In this document: piece after piece, positions 54,124 through 62,614 of the stretch
Layout of the letters: each line of letters opens with the position of its first letter
How positions within the stretch are numbered: position 1 is the stretch's first letter
Program-made: the position numbers and the translations under genes
Notes under the pieces: model-generated
Told to the model about the DNA's origin: nothing
Seen by the model: the letters and a program-made list of their open reading frames with translations, nothing else
Databases searched by the model: none
From: Vibrio hepatarius
GTDB taxonomy: Bacteria > Pseudomonadota > Gammaproteobacteria > Enterobacterales > Vibrionaceae
Reading direction: 5' to 3'
DNA: 64,000 bases
NCBI RefSeq assembly: GCF_018860525.1
Contig: NZ_JAHKPM010000008.1
Span: forward strand, 124,001-188,000

Positions 54124-54146
54124 TATGTCACTAGATTCACTTTTTA

Positions 54147-54563
54147 CTATACCGGATGTTTGAAGCAATCGTCTAGGTTCTTAGCAACCGCACGCAATAC
54201 ATCACGCCGAGTAATAATTCCAACCAACCTACCATTATCTATAACAGGGTAAACTTTAGGCTTACCTGATTTCATCATGTCGGCTAACTCAATAATCGAC
54301 GTATCAGGCCCAACTGAAAGAACTTTTGAGTGCATACAATCAGAAACAATATGCGTATCTTGGCAGTAATAACTTACCTTAACCAGCTTATCAAGCAAAT
54401 CATGTCCAGAGAGAAAACCAATAACTTCCTCTCTTTCATTAATCACTGGGCCACCGAGGTAACTAGATTTCAACATTTTTTCCAATGCAGCACTCAAAGA
54501 CATCTCAGGCTTAAACGTTACCGCCTGCAAAGTCATGTAATCCTTCACTTTCAATGATTCCAT
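54147..54563 (-). CDS. Tandem CBS-domain protein
   Basis: The frame reaches 54584, but AAGGAG lies six bases before the ATG at 54563 (MESLKVKDYM), giving 138 residues. Two CBS motifs: residues about 6-62 (VKDYMTLQAVTFKPEMSLS, GFLSGHDLL) and about 78-138 (DCMHSKVLSVGPDTSIIEL, VGIITRRDVLRAVAK). CBS pairs bind adenine nucleotides and report energy state. No catalytic domain is attached; it probably regulates a partner, unknown here. Monocistronic, with a terminator after it. Confidence 0.86.
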   Translation of the reverse strand: MESLKVKDYMTLQAVTFKPEMSLSAALEKMLKSSYLGGPVINEREEVIGFLSGHDLLDKLVKVSYYCQDTHIVSDCMHSKVLSVGPDTSIIELADMMKSGKPKVYPVIDNGRLVGIITRRDVLRAVAKNLDDCFKHPV

Positions 54564-54778
54564 TTGCGTCTCCTTAGCGTGCAAATCTCATCTTCTTAGT
54601 GTAATTGTTGTCTAATTTCTTGATTTTACTAAATTGAAATCAACAATTTTTCTAATAGCTCTGGCCTATCACATAAAAGTATCCATTCAATGAACGTTAT
54701 GTCTACCTCAATAAAATAAGCATAAATCACGCTTACTCCACTGAATTTAAAGAGCTGCAATAGAATCACTATGAAAAT

Positions 54779-57502
54779 TTATTGGCGTTGAAGCTTATTG
54801 GCTCTGAGGTGTACACCAAGTCCTTTGATGAGTCTCGACTTCAAATCAAGCCCAGAATCTGCACTGGATTTAAATTCTAAGTCCTTCCAGCGATTAGTAT
54901 GAGCTTCCCACCAAGGGGCGGTTTGCTTCTCTAAGTAATCTTCTAAGCAGCCACGAGCAATATCAAACTTGTGCTCATTATCTTCGTCAGCTCGATATTC
55001 TGCCATAGTGTCAAAAAACGTTTGTTCTCGTTGAATAAGGTCCTGTTTTTGTGCTTCTGGGGCACGTTCAATCAACTCATTGAAGAAAAATTTCACTTCT
55101 TCTTTCATTAGGTGCTCTTCAGAACCAAGGAGAGAGAACATCTTTTTATACTGAGCTTTATTGTCAGTAAAGAATTGGTTCCATTCTGCATTATCAGTAT
55201 TTAACTTAGCATCACGGTATAAACGATTAAATCGTACCATGGTAAAGGTAAGATCATCACTGGCGATTTTCTCACCGATTATCGTCGTTTTATTCTTGTT
55301 AATGCCAATATTTGCTCCCGCATGCACGCCTGCTGCAACCGTACCAGAGCCACCAACATTTGCATTCACCGATAGAGTTTTAGAGGAGCGAGTAAACTGT
55401 TTACGCCAATCTTTCTTGCCTTGGTAATCTTCGGCCTTACTATAATCTGGCTTAAAGAAACGAGTTGTGTGTGAGAATGAAACGCCAGCTCCGATATCAG
55501 GCGCAATATCAAGGTCTCCAGGTAACTCAATTCCCTGTTGAGCTATCGCTTCTTTAATTGTGGCTCCATTAACCAAACCTTGAAGTGAGCTTGCTACAGC
55601 ACCGGTTAAAACAACATCAATATAACGACCTTCACGAATTCTACTAGGGTGAATACGCTGACGCTCGACTATATCCAACTGACCTTTGAATGGACCAGCG
55701 GTGATTGAGAAACTAGACCGAGTATCGGCTACCTGCAAATAGATTTCTTGCTCAAACGTGGCAATTTTGTCCAGCCTTGATTTGGAATAATCAATGGAAG
55801 GATTCTGTACTAGGACACCTGTTTGACCAATTAAGTTTGATAATTCTTGTTCTCTGCTTGAGTTTATTCCAGAGACTAGATGTTTGTTTGGCATTATTGT
55901 ACTAGCAAAAAGTGCATGAGAGGCAGATGCAAACTGTAAAAACTGATGCCGTCCAATCGCTCCCCAGCGATTTTCAATTGCATGTTTTTGGTCTCGTAAC
56001 GCTTTTAATTCAGATTTTTTAGCACTACCAGATGACTTAAAATAGTCGTATTTTTGAACTGCTTCATAGTAGTCACTTACTTCTCTTTTTAACAAGTTCA
56101 GCCCCCCAATGGCCGCTTTGGGGTCATTACTAGTTGCTAATATTTGTTTTGCATGGTGAGTGAAATTATCCGGTAGTTCATCTAACTTGGCTTTGTTTTT
56201 CAGCACAACATCAGCCAGCTGGTTTGGTACGAATTCGTAGATATCTGTGGTGCTTTTCGAACGACTAGCACCAAATCCACCACCAAAGTTAACATCGAGA
56301 GCGCCAACATTGAAAGAGGTACCCGCATTTACTGACACCCCGACATCACCAGCCTTTGTCGTATAAAAACCTGTAAGTGGCTTGGTTCTCTCTGGAGCGG
56401 GTGCATTAACATTAGCATTAATCTTCAAGGCAGATTTCAATAAATCATTAAGCCTATGCTGGCTATTAGAAGCTAATTGCTTTTGTTTTTTTAGCGCTTC
56501 GGTTTTTTTCGCATCGGGTCCATTTTGTGCAATATAATCTTTTGAGTTGTTCCATTCCTTAAAGTAGGTCAGATTTCCCTGCCCTGAAGCGTTAACTTGC
56601 GCATTTAGACCAACTGTTTTCGATAGATTAGCCTGTAAGCCAGCTTTCAAACCGGCACTCACCCCATGACTTTTTTCCTCAAACACTAGCCCTTCATCAT
56701 CTGAATTAAATCGTCTTTCAGTTGACAAACCCCATGATAAGTCAGCAAAAGGACCTACTTTAACGTCAGTCCCCGGTACTGCCAATAAACTTGCTCCTGC
56801 ATTCACACCAGCACTATATGTCGTTGCTTTACCTGCCCCAGGCTTACCTAGTTCTAGATATTCTGCTAACTGTTTAGATTGCAACTTCTCATGCTTTATT
56901 TGCATCCAATCACATTTAGTATGCTGAGTCAGAATGGTACATAACTCTTTTAGCTCGCCTTGAGGTAATTGCTTAGCCAGCTTTTTAAATGCGACATGCA
57001 CTTGTTTTGTATCTTGATAAGATAAATGACCGTCTCTACCCTGATATTTTTTTAGCGTCGGTTCTAGTTGTGTCTCCAGAATACCTATTGCTTTCTGATA
57101 GCTAACCGGTGACTTCGCCATTTCTTTAGCAAATGCATGTTGAATGGTTTTGATGTCTTTTGCTATAACACGACGCTCTGGCGTACTGCCTTTACCTTTA
57201 TCTAGGCTACTTAATTGAACCTCAGGTAGCGTATTATTGTCAGCGGTTGTTAACGTGGTTAGAGTCGGCGCACTATTTGACCGTGATAGACGGATAGTCT
57301 TGTTCGGTTTACAATCTTGTAAAGAAACACTTGCCGCTCGATGGCGTTTATTTGGGCTTTTATCAGACTGAGTAGAGCCAATTACCTGGGTAACATTTTT
57401 AATATTTCTTCCCACTTCCTGCCAAACATTTTTGGGTGGTGATGAATTGGCAGGACTAGTACTCTCACTTCTATTAAGGTTAACAATTGCGCTTGTTCTC
57501 AT
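54779..57502 (-). CDS. Large 907-aa orphan protein, effector-like, unknown function
   Basis: I do not recognise the family. No signal peptide and no obvious transmembrane helix. The first ~120 residues are Ser/Thr/Asn/Pro-rich and look disordered (NRSESTSPANSSPPKNV, RLSRSNSAPTLTTLTTADN). A helical part follows (120-210). From about 225 to 420 are alternating small/polar strands: YSAGVNAGASLLAVPGTDV, GLKAGLQANLSKTVGLNAQV, DVGVSVNAGTSFNVGALDV. A second such region lies near 600-750 (GAGVSFSHTTRFFKPD, LSVNANVGGSGTVAAGVHAG). These amphipathic beta-like repeats separated by helical stretches recall large type III effectors of plant and animal pathogens (AvrE- or AWR-like). That is a resemblance, not a demonstrated homology. 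It stands alone with a GAGGG ribosome site. Confidence 0.7.
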   Translation of the reverse strand: MRTSAIVNLNRSESTSPANSSPPKNVWQEVGRNIKNVTQVIGSTQSDKSPNKRHRAASVSLQDCKPNKTIRLSRSNSAPTLTTLTTADNNTLPEVQLSSLDKGKGSTPERRVIAKDIKTIQHAFAKEMAKSPVSYQKAIGILETQLEPTLKKYQGRDGHLSYQDTKQVHVAFKKLAKQLPQGELKELCTILTQHTKCDWMQIKHEKLQSKQLAEYLELGKPGAGKATTYSAGVNAGASLLAVPGTDVKVGPFADLSWGLSTERRFNSDDEGLVFEEKSHGVSAGLKAGLQANLSKTVGLNAQVNASGQGNLTYFKEWNNSKDYIAQNGPDAKKTEALKKQKQLASNSQHRLNDLLKSALKINANVNAPAPERTKPLTGFYTTKAGDVGVSVNAGTSFNVGALDVNFGGGFGASRSKSTTDIYEFVPNQLADVVLKNKAKLDELPDNFTHHAKQILATSNDPKAAIGGLNLLKREVSDYYEAVQKYDYFKSSGSAKKSELKALRDQKHAIENRWGAIGRHQFLQFASASHALFASTIMPNKHLVSGINSSREQELSNLIGQTGVLVQNPSIDYSKSRLDKIATFEQEIYLQVADTRSSFSITAGPFKGQLDIVERQRIHPSRIREGRYIDVVLTGAVASSLQGLVNGATIKEAIAQQGIELPGDLDIAPDIGAGVSFSHTTRFFKPDYSKAEDYQGKKDWRKQFTRSSKTLSVNANVGGSGTVAAGVHAGANIGINKNKTTIIGEKIASDDLTFTMVRFNRLYRDAKLNTDNAEWNQFFTDNKAQYKKMFSLLGSEEHLMKEEVKFFFNELIERAPEAQKQDLIQREQTFFDTMAEYRADEDNEHKFDIARGCLEDYLEKQTAPWWEAHTNRWKDLEFKSSADSGLDLKSRLIKGLGVHLRANKLQRQ

Positions 57503-58071
57503 AGTAATACAACCCTCATCTTCAGGTTACAAAACACTAACTAATCCAAAATAAAAACGACTTATATCAATTCGATAGTCAGGTGTGGTGAAATAACATG
57601 CTATTCATACAACCATATAATGAATAAAAATGCACCTCGATATGTTAATGCATTGTTTCAACTGTTAAGTTGAGCTGCATTTCATAAGTTTTCCAAGATT
57701 TTCACAACCAAAATAATGACTTATTTGATAAAAGTGTACATAAAAAGTTTATTTTAAGTTAAATGAAACGGCATAAAATAAAAACCACTCAATAAAAATA
57801 TGATAAGTGACTAGTTCTTGAATATGAGAATTTAATTTTACTTGTCAAATTAATACTTAAGAGAAAGAAAATAACCATGCAGCGTTAATAAAGTATTAAC
57901 ATAATATATAGAGCTTTTATTCAGTTTAAGAAAACATCGGCATATAGTAGAAGTTCGTATCAGGGAGGATGTTTGAAATAGGGATGTAAAATTGGCCGTT
58001 GTATTTTTTCTCCTCAGTGTTTGTCTTTGATTTAATGGATACATTCTCACTCAGCAAAATACTATCTGAAT
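57503..58071. other. AT-rich region upstream of the 907-aa gene, no supported gene
   Basis: 569 bases, strongly AT-rich. A short minus-strand frame (57850-58050) has no ribosome site or recognisable sequence, and I do not call it. The region must contain the promoter of the 907-aa gene (initiating upstream of 57502) and the 3' end of the NrtS-like transcript. I do not find the TCTCATGAC / GATAAT promoter pair seen at 8888 and 29028. Confidence 0.35.
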
Positions 58072-58275
58072 CTATTGACCATTATCCTTGGTGTCACGAA
58101 CTGCCAACCAACTACTAAATAGTGAAACACAACAAGGAACACAGTACGTCAGTATTGCTTTAAGCCAGTTGAAAGAACTATCGCCCACAAATGAGTCATA
58201 TTGGTTGATAATATTAAGTAATGTTCCCACCACAATAGCGATCAGTATGGCCCGTTTTATAATCTGCCTATTCAT
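58072..58275 (-). CDS. NrtS-like small membrane protein (nitrate/nitrite transport)
   Basis: The frame reaches 58299, but AAAGGAGCTATT lies just before the ATG at 58275, giving 67 residues. Two membrane helices: IIKRAILIAIVVGTLLNIIN and LKAILTYCVPCCVSLFSSWL. The pattern VGTLLNxINQxD...WLKAxLTYxVP matches the small NrtS family, named for nitrate/nitrite transport in cyanobacteria; function in vibrios is untested. It is 57 bases after moaE on the same strand and could be cotranscribed. Molybdenum cofactor is required by nitrate reductase, so co-location would make sense. Confidence 0.65.
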   Translation of the reverse strand: MNRQIIKRAILIAIVVGTLLNIINQYDSFVGDSSFNWLKAILTYCVPCCVSLFSSWLAVRDTKDNGQ

Positions 58276-58331
58276 AATAGCTCCTTTAAAACAACTCATT
58301 ACGGCTATATCGACAAACGGACCCTAGGCGA

Positions 58332-58781
58332 TCACTCCCAGCGCTGAGCAGAAAGCGTGTCAGTATGTCTCGATTCAATCCACCGAGACGCTCCATCCGT
58401 GCGCTCTTTTTTCCAAAAAGGCGCCTTAGTTTTAAGGTAATCCATTATGAATTCACATGCTTCAAATCCGTCTCCTCGATGAGCACTTGACACACCGACA
58501 AATACTATTTGATCGCCAACTTCAAGATCGCCAACACGGTGAATAACACGAATACTGAAAAGGGGCCACCTTTGTTCTGCTTGATCACAAATCGCCACCA
58601 GCGCCTTTTCTGTCATTCCTGGATAATGCTCAAGAGATAAGCCAGTCACATTTTTGCCAAGATTCATATCACGCACCTTTCCTACAAATGTCACAATAGC
58701 ACCGGTAGCGCTATCCCCGGCGAGCATTTGATATTCATTTCCAACTGAAAAGTCTTCATATTGTACTGACACACGTTCCAT
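58332..58781 (-). CDS. moaE: Molybdopterin synthase catalytic subunit
   Basis: 149 residues. AIVTFVGKVRDMNLGKNVTG, LEHYPGMTEKAL, IHRVGDLEVGDQIVFVGVSSAHR and APFWKKERTDGASRWIES are MoaE signatures, including the catalytic Lys region. Paired with MoaD it inserts the dithiolene sulfurs into cPMP. Starts one base after the moaD stop, so it is coupled. Confidence 0.97.
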   Translation of the reverse strand: MERVSVQYEDFSVGNEYQMLAGDSATGAIVTFVGKVRDMNLGKNVTGLSLEHYPGMTEKALVAICDQAEQRWPLFSIRVIHRVGDLEVGDQIVFVGVSSAHRGDGFEACEFIMDYLKTKAPFWKKERTDGASRWIESRHTDTLSAQRWE

Positions 58782-59027
58782 TTATCCTCCTGTAACCGGA
58801 GGGAAAAAAGCAACTTCATCACCCTCATTCAGAGGGTGTTCAAGTGAGACAATTGACTGATTAACAGCTGCAAGCAATTTACTTGGATCTAACGCCAAAT
58901 CCCACTTCCCTTTTTGAGTAGCAAGACTCGCTCGCAATGCTTCCACTGTTTCAAAACAGGGTTCCACTTCTAACTTTTCAGTACCAACTAATTCCCGAGT
59001 TTGAGCAAAAAACAAAACCTTTATCAT
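58782..59027 (-). CDS. moaD: Molybdopterin synthase sulfur carrier subunit
   Basis: 81 residues with a ubiquitin-like fold: [20 protein letters not shown] at the start and [15 protein letters not shown] at the end. The C-terminal Gly-Gly is the adenylated and thiocarboxylated site. It overlaps the moaC stop by four bases (ATGA). Confidence 0.96.
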   Translation of the reverse strand: MIKVLFFAQTRELVGTEKLEVEPCFETVEALRASLATQKGKWDLALDPSKLLAAVNQSIVSLEHPLNEGDEVAFFPPVTGG

Positions 59028-59503
59028 GCTATTACCTTGAATGTGCCTGACTTACCGCCTGTTTTTTCTAGTAAACGAACCTGACCAATAACCATATCTT
59101 TTTGTACGGCTTTGCACATGTCATAGATGGTTAAAGCCGCAACAGAAACTGCTGTCAACGCTTCCATCTCAACACCAGTTTTACCTGCTAATTTACACAT
59201 GGACTCAATACGTACCACACTTTCTGTCTCAATTGTTTCAATCTGCACTTCAACTTTTGACAATAAAAGCGGGTGGCATAGAGGGATCAGATCCCAAGTT
59301 CTTTTCGCCGCTTGAATACCGGCTATACGAGCCGTTGCGAACACATCACCCTTGGTATGTTGACCAGAAATAATTAACTCTAGTGTTTCCGGCAACATAT
59401 AGACTAATGCCTCTGCACGTGCCTCTCTCACCGTTGATGTTTTTTCAGAAACATCAACCATGTTAGCTTCACCACAAGCATTAATATGGGTTAGCTCACT
59501 CAT
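59024..59503 (-). CDS. moaC: Cyclic pyranopterin monophosphate synthase
   Basis: 159 residues. [35 protein letters not shown] and [24 protein letters not shown] carry the conserved His and Lys of the active site. With MoaA it forms cPMP. The spacing from moaB is nine bases. Confidence 0.97.
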   Translation of the reverse strand: MSELTHINACGEANMVDVSEKTSTVREARAEALVYMLPETLELIISGQHTKGDVFATARIAGIQAAKRTWDLIPLCHPLLLSKVEVQIETIETESVVRIESMCKLAGKTGVEMEALTAVSVAALTIYDMCKAVQKDMVIGQVRLLEKTGGKSGTFKVIA

Positions 59504-59512
59504 AAAGACTCC

Positions 59513-60025
59513 TTATTCACCTATATGTGGCATAAAGTTGCAAGGCCGGTGCCGTGCATCCAACTGTGGCTCAATAATATTGCTCCACCCAGTGCGACAA
59601 GCGCCTGTTGAACCTGGCATAGCGAAAATGACAGTATGATTAGCAAATCCACCCACAGCACGCGATTGAATCGTTGAAGTGCCTATTTCTTGATAAGATA
59701 CGTGGCGAAACAACTCACCAAAGCCTTCTATCTTCTTATCAAACAATGGGATCAGTGCTTCAGGTGTACTATCTCGAGAAGTAAAGCCCGTCCCTCCGGT
59801 GACCATTACCACTTGTACACTCGAATCTGCAATCCACTGCGACACTATGGCGCGAATCTTATACTTATCATCGATGACTATTTGCTTATCTATAACCTCA
59901 TGCCCAGCATGAATAGCACTCTCGACAAGATAGGCACCAGAAGTATCGTTTTCTTCTGTGCGTGTATCAGATACTGTCAATACAGCGATATTAGCTGGTT
60001 GAAATTTACTCTCCGCGTGTCCCAT
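59513..60025 (-). CDS. moaB: Molybdenum cofactor biosynthesis protein MoaB
   Basis: 170 residues. IAVLTVSDTRTEENDTSGAYL, VVMVTGGTGFTSRDSTPEAL (the MPT-binding GGTG), and FAMPGSTGACRTGWSNI-type C-terminus match MoaB. It binds molybdopterin, probably as adenylating enzyme or regulator in this pathway. Second gene after moaA, 84 bases downstream. Confidence 0.94.
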   Translation of the reverse strand: MGHAESKFQPANIAVLTVSDTRTEENDTSGAYLVESAIHAGHEVIDKQIVIDDKYKIRAIVSQWIADSSVQVVMVTGGTGFTSRDSTPEALIPLFDKKIEGFGELFRHVSYQEIGTSTIQSRAVGGFANHTVIFAMPGSTGACRTGWSNIIEPQLDARHRPCNFMPHIGE

Positions 60026-60109
60026 TAGCCCACCTATTTATTCTAAAATTGTTATTCAACCAAACATTCCGTTTGGTTAAGCCTGAAATGATTGCAAAGG
60101 TAAAAACGT

Positions 60110-61096
60110 TCAGCCGCCAATAGACGCTAGGTTCGGTGTCATGCCCGAATTTCCATCATGAAGAAAATGACTGACAGCCTTAGTCTGTAAATGGCTTTGG
60201 ATACGTTCTATTAATGGCACCTGCTGAGAATCTTGCTGCAATAAGTCGCGCAGATCAATACCATGTTCGCCAAACAAACATAGATGAAGCTTTCCTTTTG
60301 CTGACACTCGCAAGCGGTTGCAGCTTGAGCAAAAACCTCTTTCATAAGGCATAATCAAGCCTACCTCTCCTTGATAATCAGGATGATAATACACCTGAGC
60401 AGGTCCATCGTAATTCGCGCGCTCCTTTTGCAGCCAGCCATTTGCAATTAATAGATTACGAATTGATACTCCCGATACATGATGCTCATGGAATAACTGG
60501 TCCATCTCGCCAGTCTGCATCAATTCGATAAAGCGCAGCTGTATTGGCCTACCTTTAATCCACTGTAAAAAACTTGGCAACGATTGAGAATTCATACCTT
60601 TAAGTAACACTACATTGACTTTAATCTGCTGGAAGCCAATTTCAAATGCACGATCAATCCCTGAAAGCACATCATGAAGCTTATTTTCACCTGTAATTTG
60701 ATAAAACATTCGAGGATCAATACTGTCCATACTTACATTGATATTGGTAAGCCCGGCTAACCTCCAGTTTTCAACCTGCTTTTTCATCCGGTAACCATTA
60801 GTGGTCATCGCAACACGAGTAATCCCCTCTGTTTGTGCCACAGTTTGGATAATGTCTGTAAAATCTTTACGTAAGCTTGGCTCACCACCAGTGAGACGTA
60901 CTTTAGAAGTCCCACAACTAGCAAACGCATCTGCAATGCGCTGAATCTCAGAGAGAGTTAAAAATGTGTTACTTTTCCCCGAAGGTTTATAACCATCAGG
61001 AAGGCAATATTGACATTTAAAATTACAAACATCGGTCACCGAAAGACGCAAATAATAGAATTTGCGCTGAAATCTATCTTCAAAATGTTGTGCCAT
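60110..61096 (-). CDS. moaA: GTP 3',8-cyclase MoaA (radical SAM)
   Basis: The frame reaches 61111, but GGAAAGGTGTTCC precedes the ATG at 61096 ([10 protein letters not shown]), giving 328 residues. The radical-SAM CxxxCxxC cluster is [12 protein letters not shown], and the second cluster site is [20 protein letters not shown]. The C-terminus ends in Gly-Gly (ASIGG), essential in the family. First step of molybdopterin synthesis: GTP to 3',8-cyclo-GTP. First gene of moaABCDE. Confidence 0.97.
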   Translation of the reverse strand: MAQHFEDRFQRKFYYLRLSVTDVCNFKCQYCLPDGYKPSGKSNTFLTLSEIQRIADAFASCGTSKVRLTGGEPSLRKDFTDIIQTVAQTEGITRVAMTTNGYRMKKQVENWRLAGLTNINVSMDSIDPRMFYQITGENKLHDVLSGIDRAFEIGFQQIKVNVVLLKGMNSQSLPSFLQWIKGRPIQLRFIELMQTGEMDQLFHEHHVSGVSIRNLLIANGWLQKERANYDGPAQVYYHPDYQGEVGLIMPYERGFCSSCNRLRVSAKGKLHLCLFGEHGIDLRDLLQQDSQQVPLIERIQSHLQTKAVSHFLHDGNSGMTPNLASIGG

Positions 61097-61111
61097 GGAA
61101 CACCTTTCCAA

Positions 61112-61380
61112 ATACGGGAGGCATAATCATTTCTAGTCATGCCCTGGTGACAACATGTCACTGGCTTAGCGCGCCTATTCTTAATGAACTTAGCTCGGTA
61201 AACTCGGAGTTATGGCAACTGCTTTATGACTCAAGGCCGACAGCAGTAGCTAACAATAAAATACTGAATATCTATGTCTGTTTCTACCCTAAGGAGAATA
61301 AAATTTTAACCGAACACTTAAATACGCCATATTGAGTACTTTAAGTGAATCAATTATTCTAGATTGTAGATAAAGATGAA
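61112..61380 (-). promoter_or_regulatory. moaA leader with two hairpins; possible Moco-type regulatory RNA
   Basis: Between divergent moaA and yvcK. Two hairpins sit near the moaA start: GTGAC/GTCAC (61147-61161, loop AACAT) and GGCAT/ATGCC (61120-61143). In E. coli and relatives a Moco-responsive RNA motif precedes moaA. I did not confirm the full consensus, so this is a candidate only. A short forward frame across it is not supported as a gene. Confidence 0.35.
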
Positions 61381-61398
61381 AAACTAAGAATACGCTAA

Positions 61399-62286
61399 AT
61401 GACTTTGTATAAAGAAAAGCATGTGGTTGCTATCGGGGGCGGACATGGCCTAGGACGTATACTCTCAGCCTTAAAGGATTTTGGAGAAAACGCTACTGGC
61501 ATAGTTGCAACAACGGATAACGGTGGGTCAACAGGCAGAATTCGTCACTGTCAAGGCGGCATAGCTTGGGGAGACACTCGCAATTGTATTAACCAGCTGA
61601 TTACCTCTCCTTCTATAAGTTCAATGATGTTCGAATATCGTTTCAAAGGTGCAGGTGAACTGGATGGACATAATTTAGGCAATTTAATGTTAACCGCACT
61701 CGACAACCTCTCGGTGCGCCCATTAGATGCGATTAATTTGATACGAAATATACTAAAAGTTGATATCAATATTATTCCAATGACAGAGCATCCTTCAGAC
61801 CTAAAAGCACTCGCCAAAAACGGTCAATGGGTAACAGGGGAAACCAGTGTCGACGAAATGGCTGAGAGACTCGTTCGGCTAGACCTTTGGCCAGAAGTTC
61901 CAGCGACCAGCGAGGGTGTACTTGCCATCGAGCAAGCTGACGCTATTATTCTTGGACCCGGCAGCTTTCTAACCAGTATCATGCCTCCATTGCTTCTGCC
62001 CGAAATTGGTCGTGCCATAGAAGTTAATTCAGACGCAAAACTCATATTTATTGAGAATCTATCACCTGAATCTGGACCGGCAGGTAAAATGAGCTTAAAA
62101 GAAAAGCTGGAATGGTGCGAAAGAGCCTGTCGAGGACGAAAAATAGATATCATTGTGGGAGAAGGAAAACACCCAGAGTTAAGCAACTGGAACTGTTTTA
62201 CGACCTCACTCGCCTCCCCTAACCGAGAATGGCGACACGACAGGGATAAACTTCAATCCGTTATTGAATCATTACTTATCGAGTAA
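61399..62286 (+). CDS. yvcK: YvcK/CofD-like gluconeogenesis factor
   Basis: 295 residues. AIGGGHGLGRILSALKDFGEN (about 11-31) and TTDNGGSTGRIRHCQG are CofD-like phosphate/UDP-sugar-binding motifs; AGELDGHNLGNLML and LGPGSFLTSIMPPLL complete the signature. YvcK-type proteins bind UDP-GlcNAc and control carbon and cell-wall metabolism in Gram-positives; the gammaproteobacterial role is less clear. Its end overlaps the end of luxU by 15 bases (convergent), with no room for a separate terminator for either. Confidence 0.9.
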   Translation: MTLYKEKHVVAIGGGHGLGRILSALKDFGENATGIVATTDNGGSTGRIRHCQGGIAWGDTRNCINQLITSPSISSMMFEYRFKGAGELDGHNLGNLMLTALDNLSVRPLDAINLIRNILKVDINIIPMTEHPSDLKALAKNGQWVTGETSVDEMAERLVRLDLWPEVPATSEGVLAIEQADAIILGPGSFLTSIMPPLLLPEIGRAIEVNSDAKLIFIENLSPESGPAGKMSLKEKLEWCERACRGRKIDIIVGEGKHPELSNWNCFTTSLASPNREWRHDRDKLQSVIESLLIE

Positions 62287-62610
62287 GGTTTTATAGCGCT
62301 GCTGTGTTTCATACAGTAGCGCTATCATCTTCTCTTGCTCTTCTGTAACATCAAGTACTTCATCAAGTTTTGATTTTGCATCAATTTCTATCGCAAAAGC
62401 ACACAGAGATTCAGCTCCGAAGCTAGCGGCACTACTTTTTAATGCGTGGCTAATTTCTTTTAAATACGCTTCTTGGTCTCTATCGTCATCATTAAGAGCA
62501 TCTATGTACTGAGTCATTTCATTAAGAAATATGTCGAGTAATATAGGGACATTGCTGGCACCAATTTCACTCGCCAGTTGGTCTAGCTTATGTTTGTTAA
62601 GTAATTCCAT
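62272..62610 (-). CDS. luxU: Quorum-sensing phosphorelay protein LuxU
   Basis: 112 residues, an HPt-only protein. The phospho-acceptor His is in KEISHALKSSAASFGA (about residue 55). It takes phosphate from hybrid sensors (LuxN/LuxQ/CqsS type) and passes it to LuxO. It is encoded four bases after luxO on the same strand, the conserved Vibrio order. This is the clearest marker that the genome is a Vibrio. Confidence 0.96.
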   Translation of the reverse strand: MELLNKHKLDQLASEIGASNVPILLDIFLNEMTQYIDALNDDDRDQEAYLKEISHALKSSAASFGAESLCAFAIEIDAKSKLDEVLDVTEEQEKMIALLYETQQRYKTLLDK

Positions 62611-62614
62611 TCTA

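Noticed and set aside
57850..58050. Minus-strand 66-aa frame upstream of the 907-aa gene
   Set aside because: No ribosome site, skewed low-complexity composition, no recognisable motif.
58088..58327. Plus-strand frame opposite the NrtS-like gene
   Set aside because: The minus frame has an AAGGAG ribosome site and recognisable helices; the plus frame has neither.
61090..61335. Plus-strand 81-aa frame across the moaA leader
   Set aside because: Overlaps moaA's 5' end and leader hairpins; no supporting motif.
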